A stretch of DNA of 48,886 nucleotides from RGIG3009 sp964390295 (GTDB lineage: Bacteria; Bacillota; Clostridia; Oscillospirales; Acutalibacteraceae), in the NCBI GenBank assembly GCA_964390295.1, contig CAYMHR010000010.1:1-48886 (forward strand). Reading direction: 5' to 3'. The translations under genes were made by a program, and so were the position numbers. The notes under the pieces were generated by a model. It did no database searches. It saw only the letters and a list, made by a program, of their open reading frames with translations, and was not told the DNA's origin. Of the stretch, positions 14,069 through 22,914 are shown piece by piece. The first letter of the stretch is position 1. The number at the start of each line of letters is the position of its first letter.

Positions 14069-16735
14069 TTATCGTCCCTGACGAATTGTCAGCTTCGTCA
14101 CCCGAACGGACGGGTCTGCGGTGATCTTCAGCACGTGATCGCCACGGGGCACCGACAAACGCTGTTTCACCGAAACGATGTCGCCGTTCGTGTTGGAAAC
14201 GGTGGCATGGAACAGGTCCACGCCGTCTACGTAAACGCGCACCGGAACCTGTGCCAAGGCGGCGGCATCACAGGAATACACCATCAGCATTTCACACGGC
14301 TTTTCGTGACCGAAGTCCACCGGGAGCTCCGTCTCGATCGGCGGTTTTTCCCACTGCGCCACCATGACCAGCATTTCGTCCTCATCGGGGAATGACGGCA
14401 TCCCGTCGCGAAGCACGCGCTCCATTGCCTGCGAGCCCAGCATATAGCGCAACAGGTTGGCGGCACACCGCTGCAGCTCGCCGCGAGTGAGCGTACCGTC
14501 CGCCAACGACTGCTTCAAATTGTGCGGATGCTTCAGCACGTCGGCCGTCACCATGAACACGTCGTTCTGTGACCGTACCATCGCGCGCAGATTTTCGGTA
14601 CTGCCTTCGCCGCCCTCATCACTGCTCTTGGCCCACCAGTCGGTCATGACCAAGCCGGTATACTTCCAATCGCCGCGCAGGATCGTCGTGTTCAAATCGT
14701 ATTGCGACGCGGTGTATTGGCCGTTTACGCGGTTATACGAGGTCATGATCGACACGCGATCGCCGCCCTCTTTGACCGGGATTTCAAAGCAACGAAGATA
14801 CAGCTCACGCAGAGCACGCTCAGAAACCACGACGTTTACGTTATAACGCGCCAATTCCTGGTTGTTGGCACAGAAGTGCTTGATGGTAGCGCCGGCACCG
14901 TGCCGAGCAATGCCGCGCGTGACCGCCGCGGCCATTTTTCCGGTCAAAAACGGGTCCTCGGAGAAATACTCGAAGTTACGCCCGTTCAACGGGTGACGAT
15001 GCAGGTTTAAGCCGGGTCCCAGCAGGCTGTCGACCCGATATTTTTTCAGCTCCTCGCCGGCAAACGCGAACAACTCCTCCGCCGCCTGCTCGTCCCACGT
15101 GGAGGCGACCAGCGTACCGCTGGGGAAGGAGGTCGCCTTGGAGCCGTCGTCCATGCGAACGCCGGAGGGACCGTCCGCCACGCACAGCGGCGGAATACCC
15201 AGTGCTTGAAGCTCACGGGTCAAGCCGCCAAGCGCACCCACAGCACCGGGATTGGCCTTGGGACTGCAGGGCCCCTCACCGCACGTCAGCGCACACAGGT
15301 CCGTATCGGTCAATTGTGCCACGAATTCCTCCAGTGTATGGCGGCCCTCCGCCACGTCGGCCAGGCGGATACCCACGTCACCGGCAAAGTCGATCTCCTC
15401 CGGCAGACGCTCTTGAATCCGCGCCGACAGGTCGGTTTGACGCAACGGCGTTGCGCGATACGTCGGGTGACGATCCACACCTTCGGCACACAACCGATCG
15501 AACGCCTGCACCGGTGCCAGCGCTTCCTCACACCGCTTAACGACCGTGGTAGCATCCACCGTAACCGTGGTCACCGCCGCGGCGCTGTGCACGTCCGTGC
15601 CGGCAAACACCGTATAGGTGCCGGCTTCCAGAACGTAGCAGGAGCGGTTGCTCGTTGCGTCGCCGTCGTCGTAAGATGCCATGGCGGCAATCGGGAACGT
15701 GACAGTCAGCGTATCGCTTTCGCCCGGCTGTAACAACCGCGTTTTGGCAAAGCCAACCAACTGGCGCGACGGAGTCCCCAACGCACCGCAGGGGGCACCG
15801 TAATACGCCTGAAGCACCTCGCGCCCGGTGTAAGCACCAATGTTTTTCACCGTAGCGGATACCGTAACGTGCTCATCGGTCTGCGTGGCAGTATACGCCA
15901 TGTCGAACGTGGTATACGACAGACCGAAGCCGAACGGATACAGCACCTTTTCCGGCGCAAAGGTTTCAAAATACCGATACCCGACGTAAATATCGTCAAA
16001 ATAAATCAGCGTCTGCTTGTTGCCGAAGTCGTGGAGCGCCGGATGACCGTCCAACGTGCGAAGCTGGGTGTCCGGCAGCTTGCCGGCCGGTGTCGCCTTG
16101 CCGCACAACAAATCGGCGGCGGACAGCGCGCCATACATACCGCCTTGCCACAAATACATCACAGCGGAAACGCCGTATGCTTCCACAAAGCCCAGATCGA
16201 TCATATTGCCGACGTTCAGCAAGACGATCACGCGGGAAAAGGCGGAACAAACAGTGGCTACCAACGCCTCCTCGGTTTCGCTCAAGCGATAACTTCCGGG
16301 AACGTCGGCGTTGTCCGCGTCCTCACCGGCGGTGCGCCCCAAAAGCACCACCGCCACGTCGTTTCGTTCGGCGGCCGCACGCGCCGTTTCGGCATCGATC
16401 GGCATTTCCACCTGACACCACGGCTCAGTTCCCCATCCATGTCCGTTATCGAACGGGTGCTCGGCGATCCAGTCCGCATATACCTTGGCCAGTGTTTCGT
16501 CCACCGTAAGCGACGGTTCGTCACGCAGCGCCTCCAAAACGCTCGGCACGTGACTCACGTTGACCAAGCCGCCGGAGCCGGTTCCGCTCTTGTAATAATC
16601 CGTTTGAACGCGGCCGAAAAGTGCCACGCGCGTACCCGGCTTCAACGGCAATACGCCATCCTTGTTTTTCAGCAGCACGGCACCGTCTGCCGCCACCGCG
16701 CGACACACCGTGGCAACGTCTGTCATTGGAATCAT
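14069..16735 (-). CDS. Glycoside hydrolase family 3 beta-glucosidase, domain order permuted
   Basis: Cytoplasmic 888-residue beta-glycosidase with no signal peptide. The domain order is reversed relative to most GH3 enzymes: the C-terminal-type domain comes first (GAVLLKNKDGVLPL at about 18-31), then a fibronectin-III-like domain (GREVLQAYYGAP region), then the catalytic barrel (VADGPSGVR, GPGLNLHRHPLNGRNFEYF, KHFCANNQE). The nucleophile is Asp699 in VMTDWW. The same order is known from Ruminococcus albus and Butyrivibrio beta-glucosidases. GGAGGG lies 6 bases before the ATG at 16735. It is the first gene of a three-gene transcript behind the promoter at 16767-16795 and probably finishes oligosaccharides made by the secreted GH16 protein next door. 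Confidence 0.94.
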   Translation of the reverse strand: MIPMTDVATVCRAVAADGAVLLKNKDGVLPLKPGTRVALFGRVQTDYYKSGTGSGGLVNVSHVPSVLEALRDEPSLTVDETLAKVYADWIAEHPFDNGHGWGTEPWCQVEMPIDAETARAAAERNDVAVVLLGRTAGEDADNADVPGSYRLSETEEALVATVCSAFSRVIVLLNVGNMIDLGFVEAYGVSAVMYLWQGGMYGALSAADLLCGKATPAGKLPDTQLRTLDGHPALHDFGNKQTLIYFDDIYVGYRYFETFAPEKVLYPFGFGLSYTTFDMAYTATQTDEHVTVSATVKNIGAYTGREVLQAYYGAPCGALGTPSRQLVGFAKTRLLQPGESDTLTVTFPIAAMASYDDGDATSNRSCYVLEAGTYTVFAGTDVHSAAAVTTVTVDATTVVKRCEEALAPVQAFDRLCAEGVDRHPTYRATPLRQTDLSARIQERLPEEIDFAGDVGIRLADVAEGRHTLEEFVAQLTDTDLCALTCGEGPCSPKANPGAVGALGGLTRELQALGIPPLCVADGPSGVRMDDGSKATSFPSGTLVASTWDEQAAEELFAFAGEELKKYRVDSLLGPGLNLHRHPLNGRNFEYFSEDPFLTGKMAAAVTRGIARHGAGATIKHFCANNQELARYNVNVVVSERALRELYLRCFEIPVKEGGDRVSIMTSYNRVNGQYTASQYDLNTTILRGDWKYTGLVMTDWWAKSSDEGGEGSTENLRAMVRSQNDVFMVTADVLKHPHNLKQSLADGTLTRGELQRCAANLLRYMLGSQAMERVLRDGMPSFPDEDEMLVMVAQWEKPPIETELPVDFGHEKPCEMLMVYSCDAAALAQVPVRVYVDGVDLFHATVSNTNGDIVSVKQRLSVPRGDHVLKITADPSVRVTKLTIRQGR

Positions 16736-16766
16736 CCGTATCCCTCCATACGATCCGTTTTCTTTT

Positions 16767-16795
16767 ATTGTAGCGGAATACCGTGACGTAAGCAA
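16767..16795 (-). promoter_or_regulatory. Probable promoter of the GH3 operon
   Basis: On the minus strand TTGCTT (16795-16790), 17-base spacer, TACAAT (16772-16767), 32 bases before the GH3 start. Confidence 0.6.
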
Positions 16796-16857
16796 GTACG
16801 AAATGTAAATTTTTATGGACATTTGTTGCTGTTTTTCTAATTCTCAAAACGAAAAGA

Positions 16858-16884
16858 GACGACCGAGATAATCTCTCGGTCGTC
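16858..16884 (-). terminator. Intrinsic terminator after the GH16 gene
   Basis: An 11-bp perfect stem (16874-16884 with 16858-16868) followed on the minus strand by TCTTTTCGTTTT, 8 bases past the GH16 stop. Confidence 0.85.
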
Positions 16885-16892
16885 TTCGTTCA

Positions 16893-19800
16893 TCAGAAGC
16901 TGCGTTCCAGTGCTCCCAGCACCGAATCGGTAAACGCATCGGTATACAAGGTCGTGCCATCCTCCAGCACCACGTAGGCGCAGGTGGTATATTCACGATC
17001 CAGGAAACCGTATCGGTTGGCAACCGACGAGGTCATGACGATGGTAAAATCGATATACGCCGACGTATAATCGACCAGGTGAACCTCACTGCCGACACAA
17101 CCGACGGACCGCCAAATACGCGTTTCGCTGTTGTCCGACTTGTGCGCTTCGTAGTTTTCCAGGGTCAAATCGATTTCCGTATTGGAGGAACGCTTCAGCA
17201 AGGTGCCGAACTGTGCCACCTTCACCTTTTGACCGTTGTAGGTGATATACACCGCGTCACCATCGGCTTGCCAATCGGTAACGTACATACGGTTGAGGAA
17301 GCGGACACCGCTGACCTCGCTTTGCTCGTTCATAAACACCGACGTTCCCAACGTCGCCACCGGCAAGCTGCAATCCGCCGTTTTTTCAAACGCGGCGCTC
17401 AAGCTCACGTTGCCAGCCGGCATGACCATGCGGAACGAATAGCCGTTTCCGGAGCCGAAGCTCGTTTCCGTCTTGTTCAGCACCTCACGGTTGACCGAAT
17501 ACGTGCCATCCTGAGTGGCGACAGCGTAGGAATACTCCAAACTACCGAGCTGGAGCTGATAGCCGCTCGCCGGGTTGACGGTAACGTCCACGTAGGAGCC
17601 GGGAGCCACCGAAGCCCCACTGTTGATCGCACTGCCGTCGACCGACAGCGACACCGAGCCGTTGGTCATCGTATTGGTCGTCACAGTGTAGCTGCTTTGC
17701 GTTACGTAATCCGTTTCGACCAACAGCAGATCGTCCATATAGACGTTGCCGCGGTTTTCCCCCACGTCGCGGCGGATACCCAACACGTAATTGTTGTTGC
17801 TGATGCTGTCGCTCGTGGTAAAGTCCAGCGAGAAATTCGCCCACGAGGTGGACGTTATATCGATGGTTTGCGAACCGCCGCCACTGGAAGCGTAGCTGAA
17901 ATACACCGTCACATTGTCTTTAAGGGCCTTGCTGATATACTTGTAATCGCTCTTGACGCGACCGGTCAGCCGGTACGACGTATTCGGCTTGACGGGCAGC
18001 TTGAAATAGTACTGCGTGGTTGCGTTTTCCTCGATCTTGAGGCAATGGTTGGAAGCGTCGGACGGATCCGCGGCGATCGACATAGAATCGTCGCTCAAGA
18101 TGTCGTACGTCCAGTGACTATACAACAGATCGTTATCCCGTTCAAAGTCGCCACCGGCAATCAGATTGTGCGTGACGGTGACGGTGCACCATACCGAAAC
18201 GCCGTTGGCGTTGGTGGCAGTCACCACCGTGTTACCGGCACTGCGCGCATACACCTCGCCGTTGCCGTGAACCGTGGCTACGGCAGGATTGCTGCTGTTC
18301 CACGTCAAGGTGCCAACGTCCTCACCGGTCGGAACCGTAACCGACAGACGGGTACGACTTTCTTCTTCCACGGTCAGGCTGGTCTGGCTCATCGTCATGT
18401 TGTCCGACACGGTATCCGGCTCGCTCGTCTGCCATATACGCACGTAATCCAGCTCCAACGGGTTATCCTTGGAACCGCCGAGATACAGCACTGCCGCCTC
18501 GTCGTTCGCCCAGGAAAACACACCGGCATCCGTGGCAGAACCGCCGTATTTGGTGGACGTTGTGGTGCCGTCCTCGTTTTCGATGGTAAACGTTTTGGGG
18601 CTGGCGTTCGGCACAGCCGCCGCCTCGGGATCGTAGAACTGGTTCATCACTTCAACGCCGTCCAGGAAGCAACGGATGCTGTTCTCTTCCCACAGCCAAC
18701 CCATCACGTGCCATTCGGCGTCGCCCAAGCCTTCCTGGTGGGCATTGGAGTTGCTGTACGCCGGCTCGTTGGCCTGGGTGGTGGAGTCGTGCAGCGTGAT
18801 CGTGTAATAGCCGTTCGGACGCTGCTTGCTGATGCCCCAGTACTCCAACCAGTCCAGCTCGACCCAATCAGTATCGCTTTCGGCAATGGCGTCGTTTTGC
18901 TCCAGCGCCTTATCCTGCGTAAAGGACCAAACGGCCGGAATGCCGTCTTCGCCGTCACCGTTGGCGCTGGGACGTACCACGCGCAAGCGCACTTCCAAAT
19001 AACCCTGCTTGTAGCGGAATCCGTTCAGCGTGTTGACGTCCACGCTGTTCAGCGCAATGTTGTAGCCCGCTTTCTCTGCCATCAAGGTCAGGACGCCGTT
19101 GTTGACCATATAGTCGTTCACCGTCAACGTCGTCGCACCCCAGGGGCGAGTCACGTACCATTTATAGCCCTCGGCACCGCTGGCGTAGATATCCACCGTG
19201 TCCAGGCTGTTAAAGTCGTCGCTCATGGTCAAGCGATCCATACCGGCCTGCTGTACCGCGTTTTGAACCGTGGTGTAGGTCGGCGACAAGCGATCAGTCG
19301 CCACGCGCAGGTTCAGCTGGTAGGTATTATTGGTTTTCATATCGGTTTCCATCACGTCCCACGCCGCGTTCACGCGCGCCGCGATCATGTGATCGCCCGA
19401 CATGGCAATCCACGGCTCGGCCGTGATTACTACCTCGGCTCCCGCCGCAATACCGCCGGTATACGTGACGGTGCGGACGACCTCGGTGTCCACGGAAAAG
19501 TCCACAGTAAACGCCTTACCCGCAGGAATGACGTCGGTGCCCAGGTTCTTCACTTTCACTGAAAACGTGATCGGCTGATCGGGGTCGACCTGACCGTTGT
19601 CATCGCCGCTCCAGAATAATTCGGAAACGGTCAAATCCACGTCACTGCCGGTGATTTCGCCCATCCACAGATCGTTAAGATAAGCAAACAGATTCAGCGT
19701 AAGATCGTCCTCGTCGTCCACAACCTCACCCTCGCCCTGCGAGATGCGGTTACCCGATGCCTTCGAAGCCACTGTCGCCGTCGCCGGAGACTCGCCTTCC

Positions 19801-21308
19801 TTCAGCACGGAGAAGATCACCGTCGCCTGATCGGAGGGCAACGTAGCCGGCGTGGTAAAGGAATAGCCGGTAGCAAACGGTGCCGCCACCGTTTTTCCGC
19901 TCTCGTCCAGCGTTTTGTCCCAATTCACCGTATACTGCTCCGACGTTTGGCTGAACAGTACCGTATCGCCGCAAACGACGGAAATGCCCAACGACTTACC
20001 GGCGGCAGACAGCTTGGCCGAGCCCTTGATCGTATAGGTCGTGTTCGGCTGAATACCGCTGATCGTCTGCATGACGGGATGATAGTACTCCACCTTCATG
20101 ACGGTACCGGCAGCGTCGTTGCCCACGTTGCCGTTTGCAAACTTCACCAGCGCACCGTCGGCGGTTTTCCACATGGAGGTATCCGCTTCTTCAAAAGAGC
20201 CGTTCTTCAGAAACAGCGCTTCACCGGTTACGGTGATAACGCAGGTCGCGGTTTTCCCGTTGATCGCCGTCGCGGTCACCGTGGCGGTACCGGCACCCTG
20301 TGCCGTGACCACGCCGTTTTTCACCGTTACCACGTTGTCGTTGCTGCTGCTCCAGATCATACCGTTCAGATTGCCGCCGTAAGGATCGGAATAAGCAATC
20401 AACGACCAGGTCTGGCTCGGATACATCGTCATTTTATCGTAGGAAAGATGCAACGTCTCCACGGACAGATCGGAAACGTATTCGCGAACCGACAGGTTAT
20501 CGATGATAACCGGTTCGCTGGCATCCACCTTCGTCGCGTGGATCACCAAGTCCCAACCCGTGCTGAGCGACATCGTTTTGAAAGTGGTAAACACCGTGGT
20601 GTAGGTCTGCCACGTGCGGTCGGCACTATCCTTGTAGGTGTGCGTTTTCCGTCCGGTCTGGAATCTTGCCCCTTCCACGTAGAAGGAAGAATTCTTACCG
20701 GGCAGATAATCGTAGGAGAACACGTAGGTGGTGTCCGGCTGCAACGCGATCGCATTTTTGTAATAATAGCTGCTATCCTGCGTTGTCAACTGGAGACCGT
20801 AGCCGCCGCCTTTGCCGACACCGGAAACGACGGGCGCGCCCGTCCAGTTGGTGGTGCCCTGCTCGAAATCGCCGTTGACAAGCAACTCGTCGCCCAAGGT
20901 GTGCGGCACGTCGGCATAGACGTATTGAGAGCCGTCAACCACGTGCAGAACACAGGTGGCAGTCAACGAAGCACCGGTCAACGTGCCCGTGATCGTCGTT
21001 TCGCCCACCTTTAAGGGTTTCACCAGGCCGGAAGCATCGATCGTAGCCACCGAAGTATCGGCGATCGACCAGGTGAGGCCGCTTGCCGCTACGGTGGACG
21101 TCGTTCCGTCGCTGTACGTCACCGTGGAGGTGCCCATGGAGCGCGTACGCCCCGTCATGAGCCACAGCGTGTCGTACGTCAGCGACAGCTTCGTGGCGCT
21201 GGCGTCTGCGGCCGCGACCGGCAATACCAAGCCGGAAACGGTGCAGGAGATCAGCAACACCAGCGTGGTGATGCCGGCCAGCAAAGATCGCATTTTACCG
21301 TGTTTCAT
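16893..21308 (-). CDS. Large secreted multi-domain GH16 glycanase
   Basis: A 1471-residue exported protein. The signal peptide has a basic start (MKHGKMR), a hydrophobic core and cleavage near AAADA (about 35). Then, in order: a bacterial Ig-like (Big2) domain (~38-124), a CBM4/9-like beta-sandwich starting LLVNGDFEQG (~140-275), a second Big2 domain, a second CBM-like module (FLKNGSFEEAD), a CARDB-like domain (VDLTVSELFWSGDDNG), the GH16 domain with catalytic motif ELDWLE (Glu817, Asp819, Glu822), a third Big2, a third CBM-like module (IAGGDFERDN) and a C-terminal beta-rich region. There is no LPXTG, S-layer or dockerin sequence, so it is either released or held by its binding modules. The target is probably a mixed-linkage or beta-1,3-glucan, by family. 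GAGG is 7 bases before the ATG. Confidence 0.9.
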   Translation of the reverse strand: MKHGKMRSLLAGITTLVLLISCTVSGLVLPVAAADASATKLSLTYDTLWLMTGRTRSMGTSTVTYSDGTTSTVAASGLTWSIADTSVATIDASGLVKPLKVGETTITGTLTGASLTATCVLHVVDGSQYVYADVPHTLGDELLVNGDFEQGTTNWTGAPVVSGVGKGGGYGLQLTTQDSSYYYKNAIALQPDTTYVFSYDYLPGKNSSFYVEGARFQTGRKTHTYKDSADRTWQTYTTVFTTFKTMSLSTGWDLVIHATKVDASEPVIIDNLSVREYVSDLSVETLHLSYDKMTMYPSQTWSLIAYSDPYGGNLNGMIWSSSNDNVVTVKNGVVTAQGAGTATVTATAINGKTATCVITVTGEALFLKNGSFEEADTSMWKTADGALVKFANGNVGNDAAGTVMKVEYYHPVMQTISGIQPNTTYTIKGSAKLSAAGKSLGISVVCGDTVLFSQTSEQYTVNWDKTLDESGKTVAAPFATGYSFTTPATLPSDQATVIFSVLKEGESPATATVASKASGNRISQGEGEVVDDEDDLTLNLFAYLNDLWMGEITGSDVDLTVSELFWSGDDNGQVDPDQPITFSVKVKNLGTDVIPAGKAFTVDFSVDTEVVRTVTYTGGIAAGAEVVITAEPWIAMSGDHMIAARVNAAWDVMETDMKTNNTYQLNLRVATDRLSPTYTTVQNAVQQAGMDRLTMSDDFNSLDTVDIYASGAEGYKWYVTRPWGATTLTVNDYMVNNGVLTLMAEKAGYNIALNSVDVNTLNGFRYKQGYLEVRLRVVRPSANGDGEDGIPAVWSFTQDKALEQNDAIAESDTDWVELDWLEYWGISKQRPNGYYTITLHDSTTQANEPAYSNSNAHQEGLGDAEWHVMGWLWEENSIRCFLDGVEVMNQFYDPEAAAVPNASPKTFTIENEDGTTTSTKYGGSATDAGVFSWANDEAAVLYLGGSKDNPLELDYVRIWQTSEPDTVSDNMTMSQTSLTVEEESRTRLSVTVPTGEDVGTLTWNSSNPAVATVHGNGEVYARSAGNTVVTATNANGVSVWCTVTVTHNLIAGGDFERDNDLLYSHWTYDILSDDSMSIAADPSDASNHCLKIEENATTQYYFKLPVKPNTSYRLTGRVKSDYKYISKALKDNVTVYFSYASSGGGSQTIDITSTSWANFSLDFTTSDSISNNNYVLGIRRDVGENRGNVYMDDLLLVETDYVTQSSYTVTTNTMTNGSVSLSVDGSAINSGASVAPGSYVDVTVNPASGYQLQLGSLEYSYAVATQDGTYSVNREVLNKTETSFGSGNGYSFRMVMPAGNVSLSAAFEKTADCSLPVATLGTSVFMNEQSEVSGVRFLNRMYVTDWQADGDAVYITYNGQKVKVAQFGTLLKRSSNTEIDLTLENYEAHKSDNSETRIWRSVGCVGSEVHLVDYTSAYIDFTIVMTSSVANRYGFLDREYTTCAYVVLEDGTTLYTDAFTDSVLGALERSF

Positions 21309-21354
21309 AATTCATCCTCTTTCATGGTCGGTGATATACACCGGAACCCGATTT

Positions 21355-21383
21355 ATTATAGCACAAATTGTTTTCAGTTTCAA
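21355..21383 (-). promoter_or_regulatory. Strong promoter of the GH16 gene
   Basis: On the minus strand TTGAAA (21383-21378), exactly 17 bases, then TATAAT (21360-21355) with a TGC extension. The leader to the ATG is about 40 bases. Confidence 0.88.
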
Positions 21384-21456
21384 CTACATTATTGTCATAA
21401 TTGTACAAGCTTTTTCAACGCCGTACGGATCGAAAATCCGTGCCAACTCCACGCAA

Positions 21457-21495
21457 AAGCGACGTGCCCGCAGATCAACGGCAAGCACGTCGCTT
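21457..21495 (-). terminator. Intrinsic terminator after htrA
   Basis: An 11-bp perfect inverted repeat (21485-21495 with 21457-21467), 28 bases past the htrA stop, followed by TTTTGCG on the minus strand. Confidence 0.75.
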
Positions 21496-21522
21496 GACTG
21501 AAATAGCCTGTTTTCCGGCGAA

Positions 21523-22845
21523 TTATCCCTTGGCTTCGGTGAGTACCACCTTTACCTCAAAGCTCTCCACACGCCGGTTGGAGGAGCGCAACAGCGTCAA
21601 CGTCACGGTATCGCCTACCTGATGCTTGGACAGTGCCGAACGCAACGTGGCGTAATTCGCCACCTCGGTGTCGTCGATCGCCGTGATCAAATCGCCCTTC
21701 TGCACGCCGGTGCCGTTCAACGGCGAATCGCTTTCCAGCGAGTAGATGAGGAAGCCGGCGTAATACCCGTCGTCGTAGCTTTGACCGTTCACGCCCAACG
21801 CCACGCGTCCGGTAACGTAGCCGTTTTCGATCAGCTCGTTAAACACGGTAAGCGCTTCGTTGATCGGAATCGAGAAGCCCAGACCTTCGTAGCCGTCGGC
21901 AACGATTTTCGCTGAGTTGATCGCCACGACCTGTCCCGCCGCGTTAAACAACGGGCCACCGGAGTTTCCGGGGTTGATCGCCGCATCCACCTGAAGGCAC
22001 TGGATGGCATACCCGGTATCCTCGTACACGTCGCGTGCCAAACCGGATACGATACCCTGCGTAGCGGAAAATCCCAGACCGCCGGCATTACCGAGTGCGA
22101 TCACGCGATCGCCCAACTGCAACGCCTCGGAATTGCCGAGCGTTACCGCCTTCAGTCCGGTCGCGTTGACTCGGATGATCGCCAAATCCGTGGAAGAATC
22201 CGCACCGATCAGCTCAGCATCCTCGTACACGGTGCCATCGTACATCGTTACGTCCACGCGAGCAAACGGCTGGTTGGTATCCTCGTTCACCACGCAGTGC
22301 CAGTTGGTGGCAATGTAGCCGTCCTCCGACAGAACGAAGCCGCTGGCAAAACCGGCCGTAACCTGCCGACTGTCGCTTTGCCCAAAGGAACCGCTGGAGG
22401 TGGTGGAATAAATGGTCAGCAGCACGGTGCTGTCCAAATTATCGTTGACGATCCGCCGTGTCGACAAGCCCTCTAGCACCTCGTCTACCTCCGGGATCGT
22501 CAGCGTCAGACGATCGTTCGTGTTGCGGGAGGAGGTCGTCTTGGCGGTCTGCGAGGTCCCGTCTGCTCCATCCGCAGAGGAACCGCCGCTCGTTCCCAGG
22601 TTTTGTGCAATGACCCACAAAGCAATCAAAGCACCGACGATGATCACACAAACAACGCCGACGATAATCCCCACCGCGGTGCCCTTGCCGTTCTTTTTCG
22701 GAGGCGGCGCATACGGCGTGGGGTTCCAGCCGTAAGAATAGGTCGGTGGTGTCACCGGGGGCTGATTATTTTGTGGATGCGACGGCTCTCCGCCGTTCGG
22801 CTGTTGCGGTTGCTCGTCGTTCGGTAACCGATTCCATTCATCCAT
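21523..22845 (-). CDS. htrA: HtrA-type membrane-anchored serine protease
   Basis: Cell-surface quality-control protease of 440 residues. A Pro/Asn/Gln-rich cytoplasmic N-terminus (~1-50) is followed by one transmembrane helix (VGIIVGVVCVIIVGALIALW, about 58-78), a Ser/Thr-rich linker, a trypsin-like domain and one C-terminal PDZ domain. The catalytic triad is complete: His183 (TNWHC), Asp220 (STDLAI) and Ser295 (GNSGGP). It lies 69 bases downstream of the histidine kinase gene, so the RR-HK-HtrA set probably forms an envelope-stress unit. AAAGGTG precedes the ATG. Confidence 0.95.
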   Translation of the reverse strand: MDEWNRLPNDEQPQQPNGGEPSHPQNNQPPVTPPTYSYGWNPTPYAPPPKKNGKGTAVGIIVGVVCVIIVGALIALWVIAQNLGTSGGSSADGADGTSQTAKTTSSRNTNDRLTLTIPEVDEVLEGLSTRRIVNDNLDSTVLLTIYSTTSSGSFGQSDSRQVTAGFASGFVLSEDGYIATNWHCVVNEDTNQPFARVDVTMYDGTVYEDAELIGADSSTDLAIIRVNATGLKAVTLGNSEALQLGDRVIALGNAGGLGFSATQGIVSGLARDVYEDTGYAIQCLQVDAAINPGNSGGPLFNAAGQVVAINSAKIVADGYEGLGFSIPINEALTVFNELIENGYVTGRVALGVNGQSYDDGYYAGFLIYSLESDSPLNGTGVQKGDLITAIDDTEVANYATLRSALSKHQVGDTVTLTLLRSSNRRVESFEVKVVLTEAKG

Positions 22846-22914
22846 ACGTAGTCACACCTTTCATGATCTTATCGATATTCTACCGCCGTTTTGTGTCGAT
22901 TTGTTGAAAACTTC

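Noticed and set aside
17079..19562. An open frame of 827 codons on the plus strand.
   Set aside because: It lies wholly antisense to the GH16 gene, has no ribosome site and its translation shows no domain; it follows from codon bias of the real gene. Several other long plus-strand frames (for example over cls at 552-1937, GH3 at 15869-16786 and typA at 33091-34173) were dropped for the same reason.
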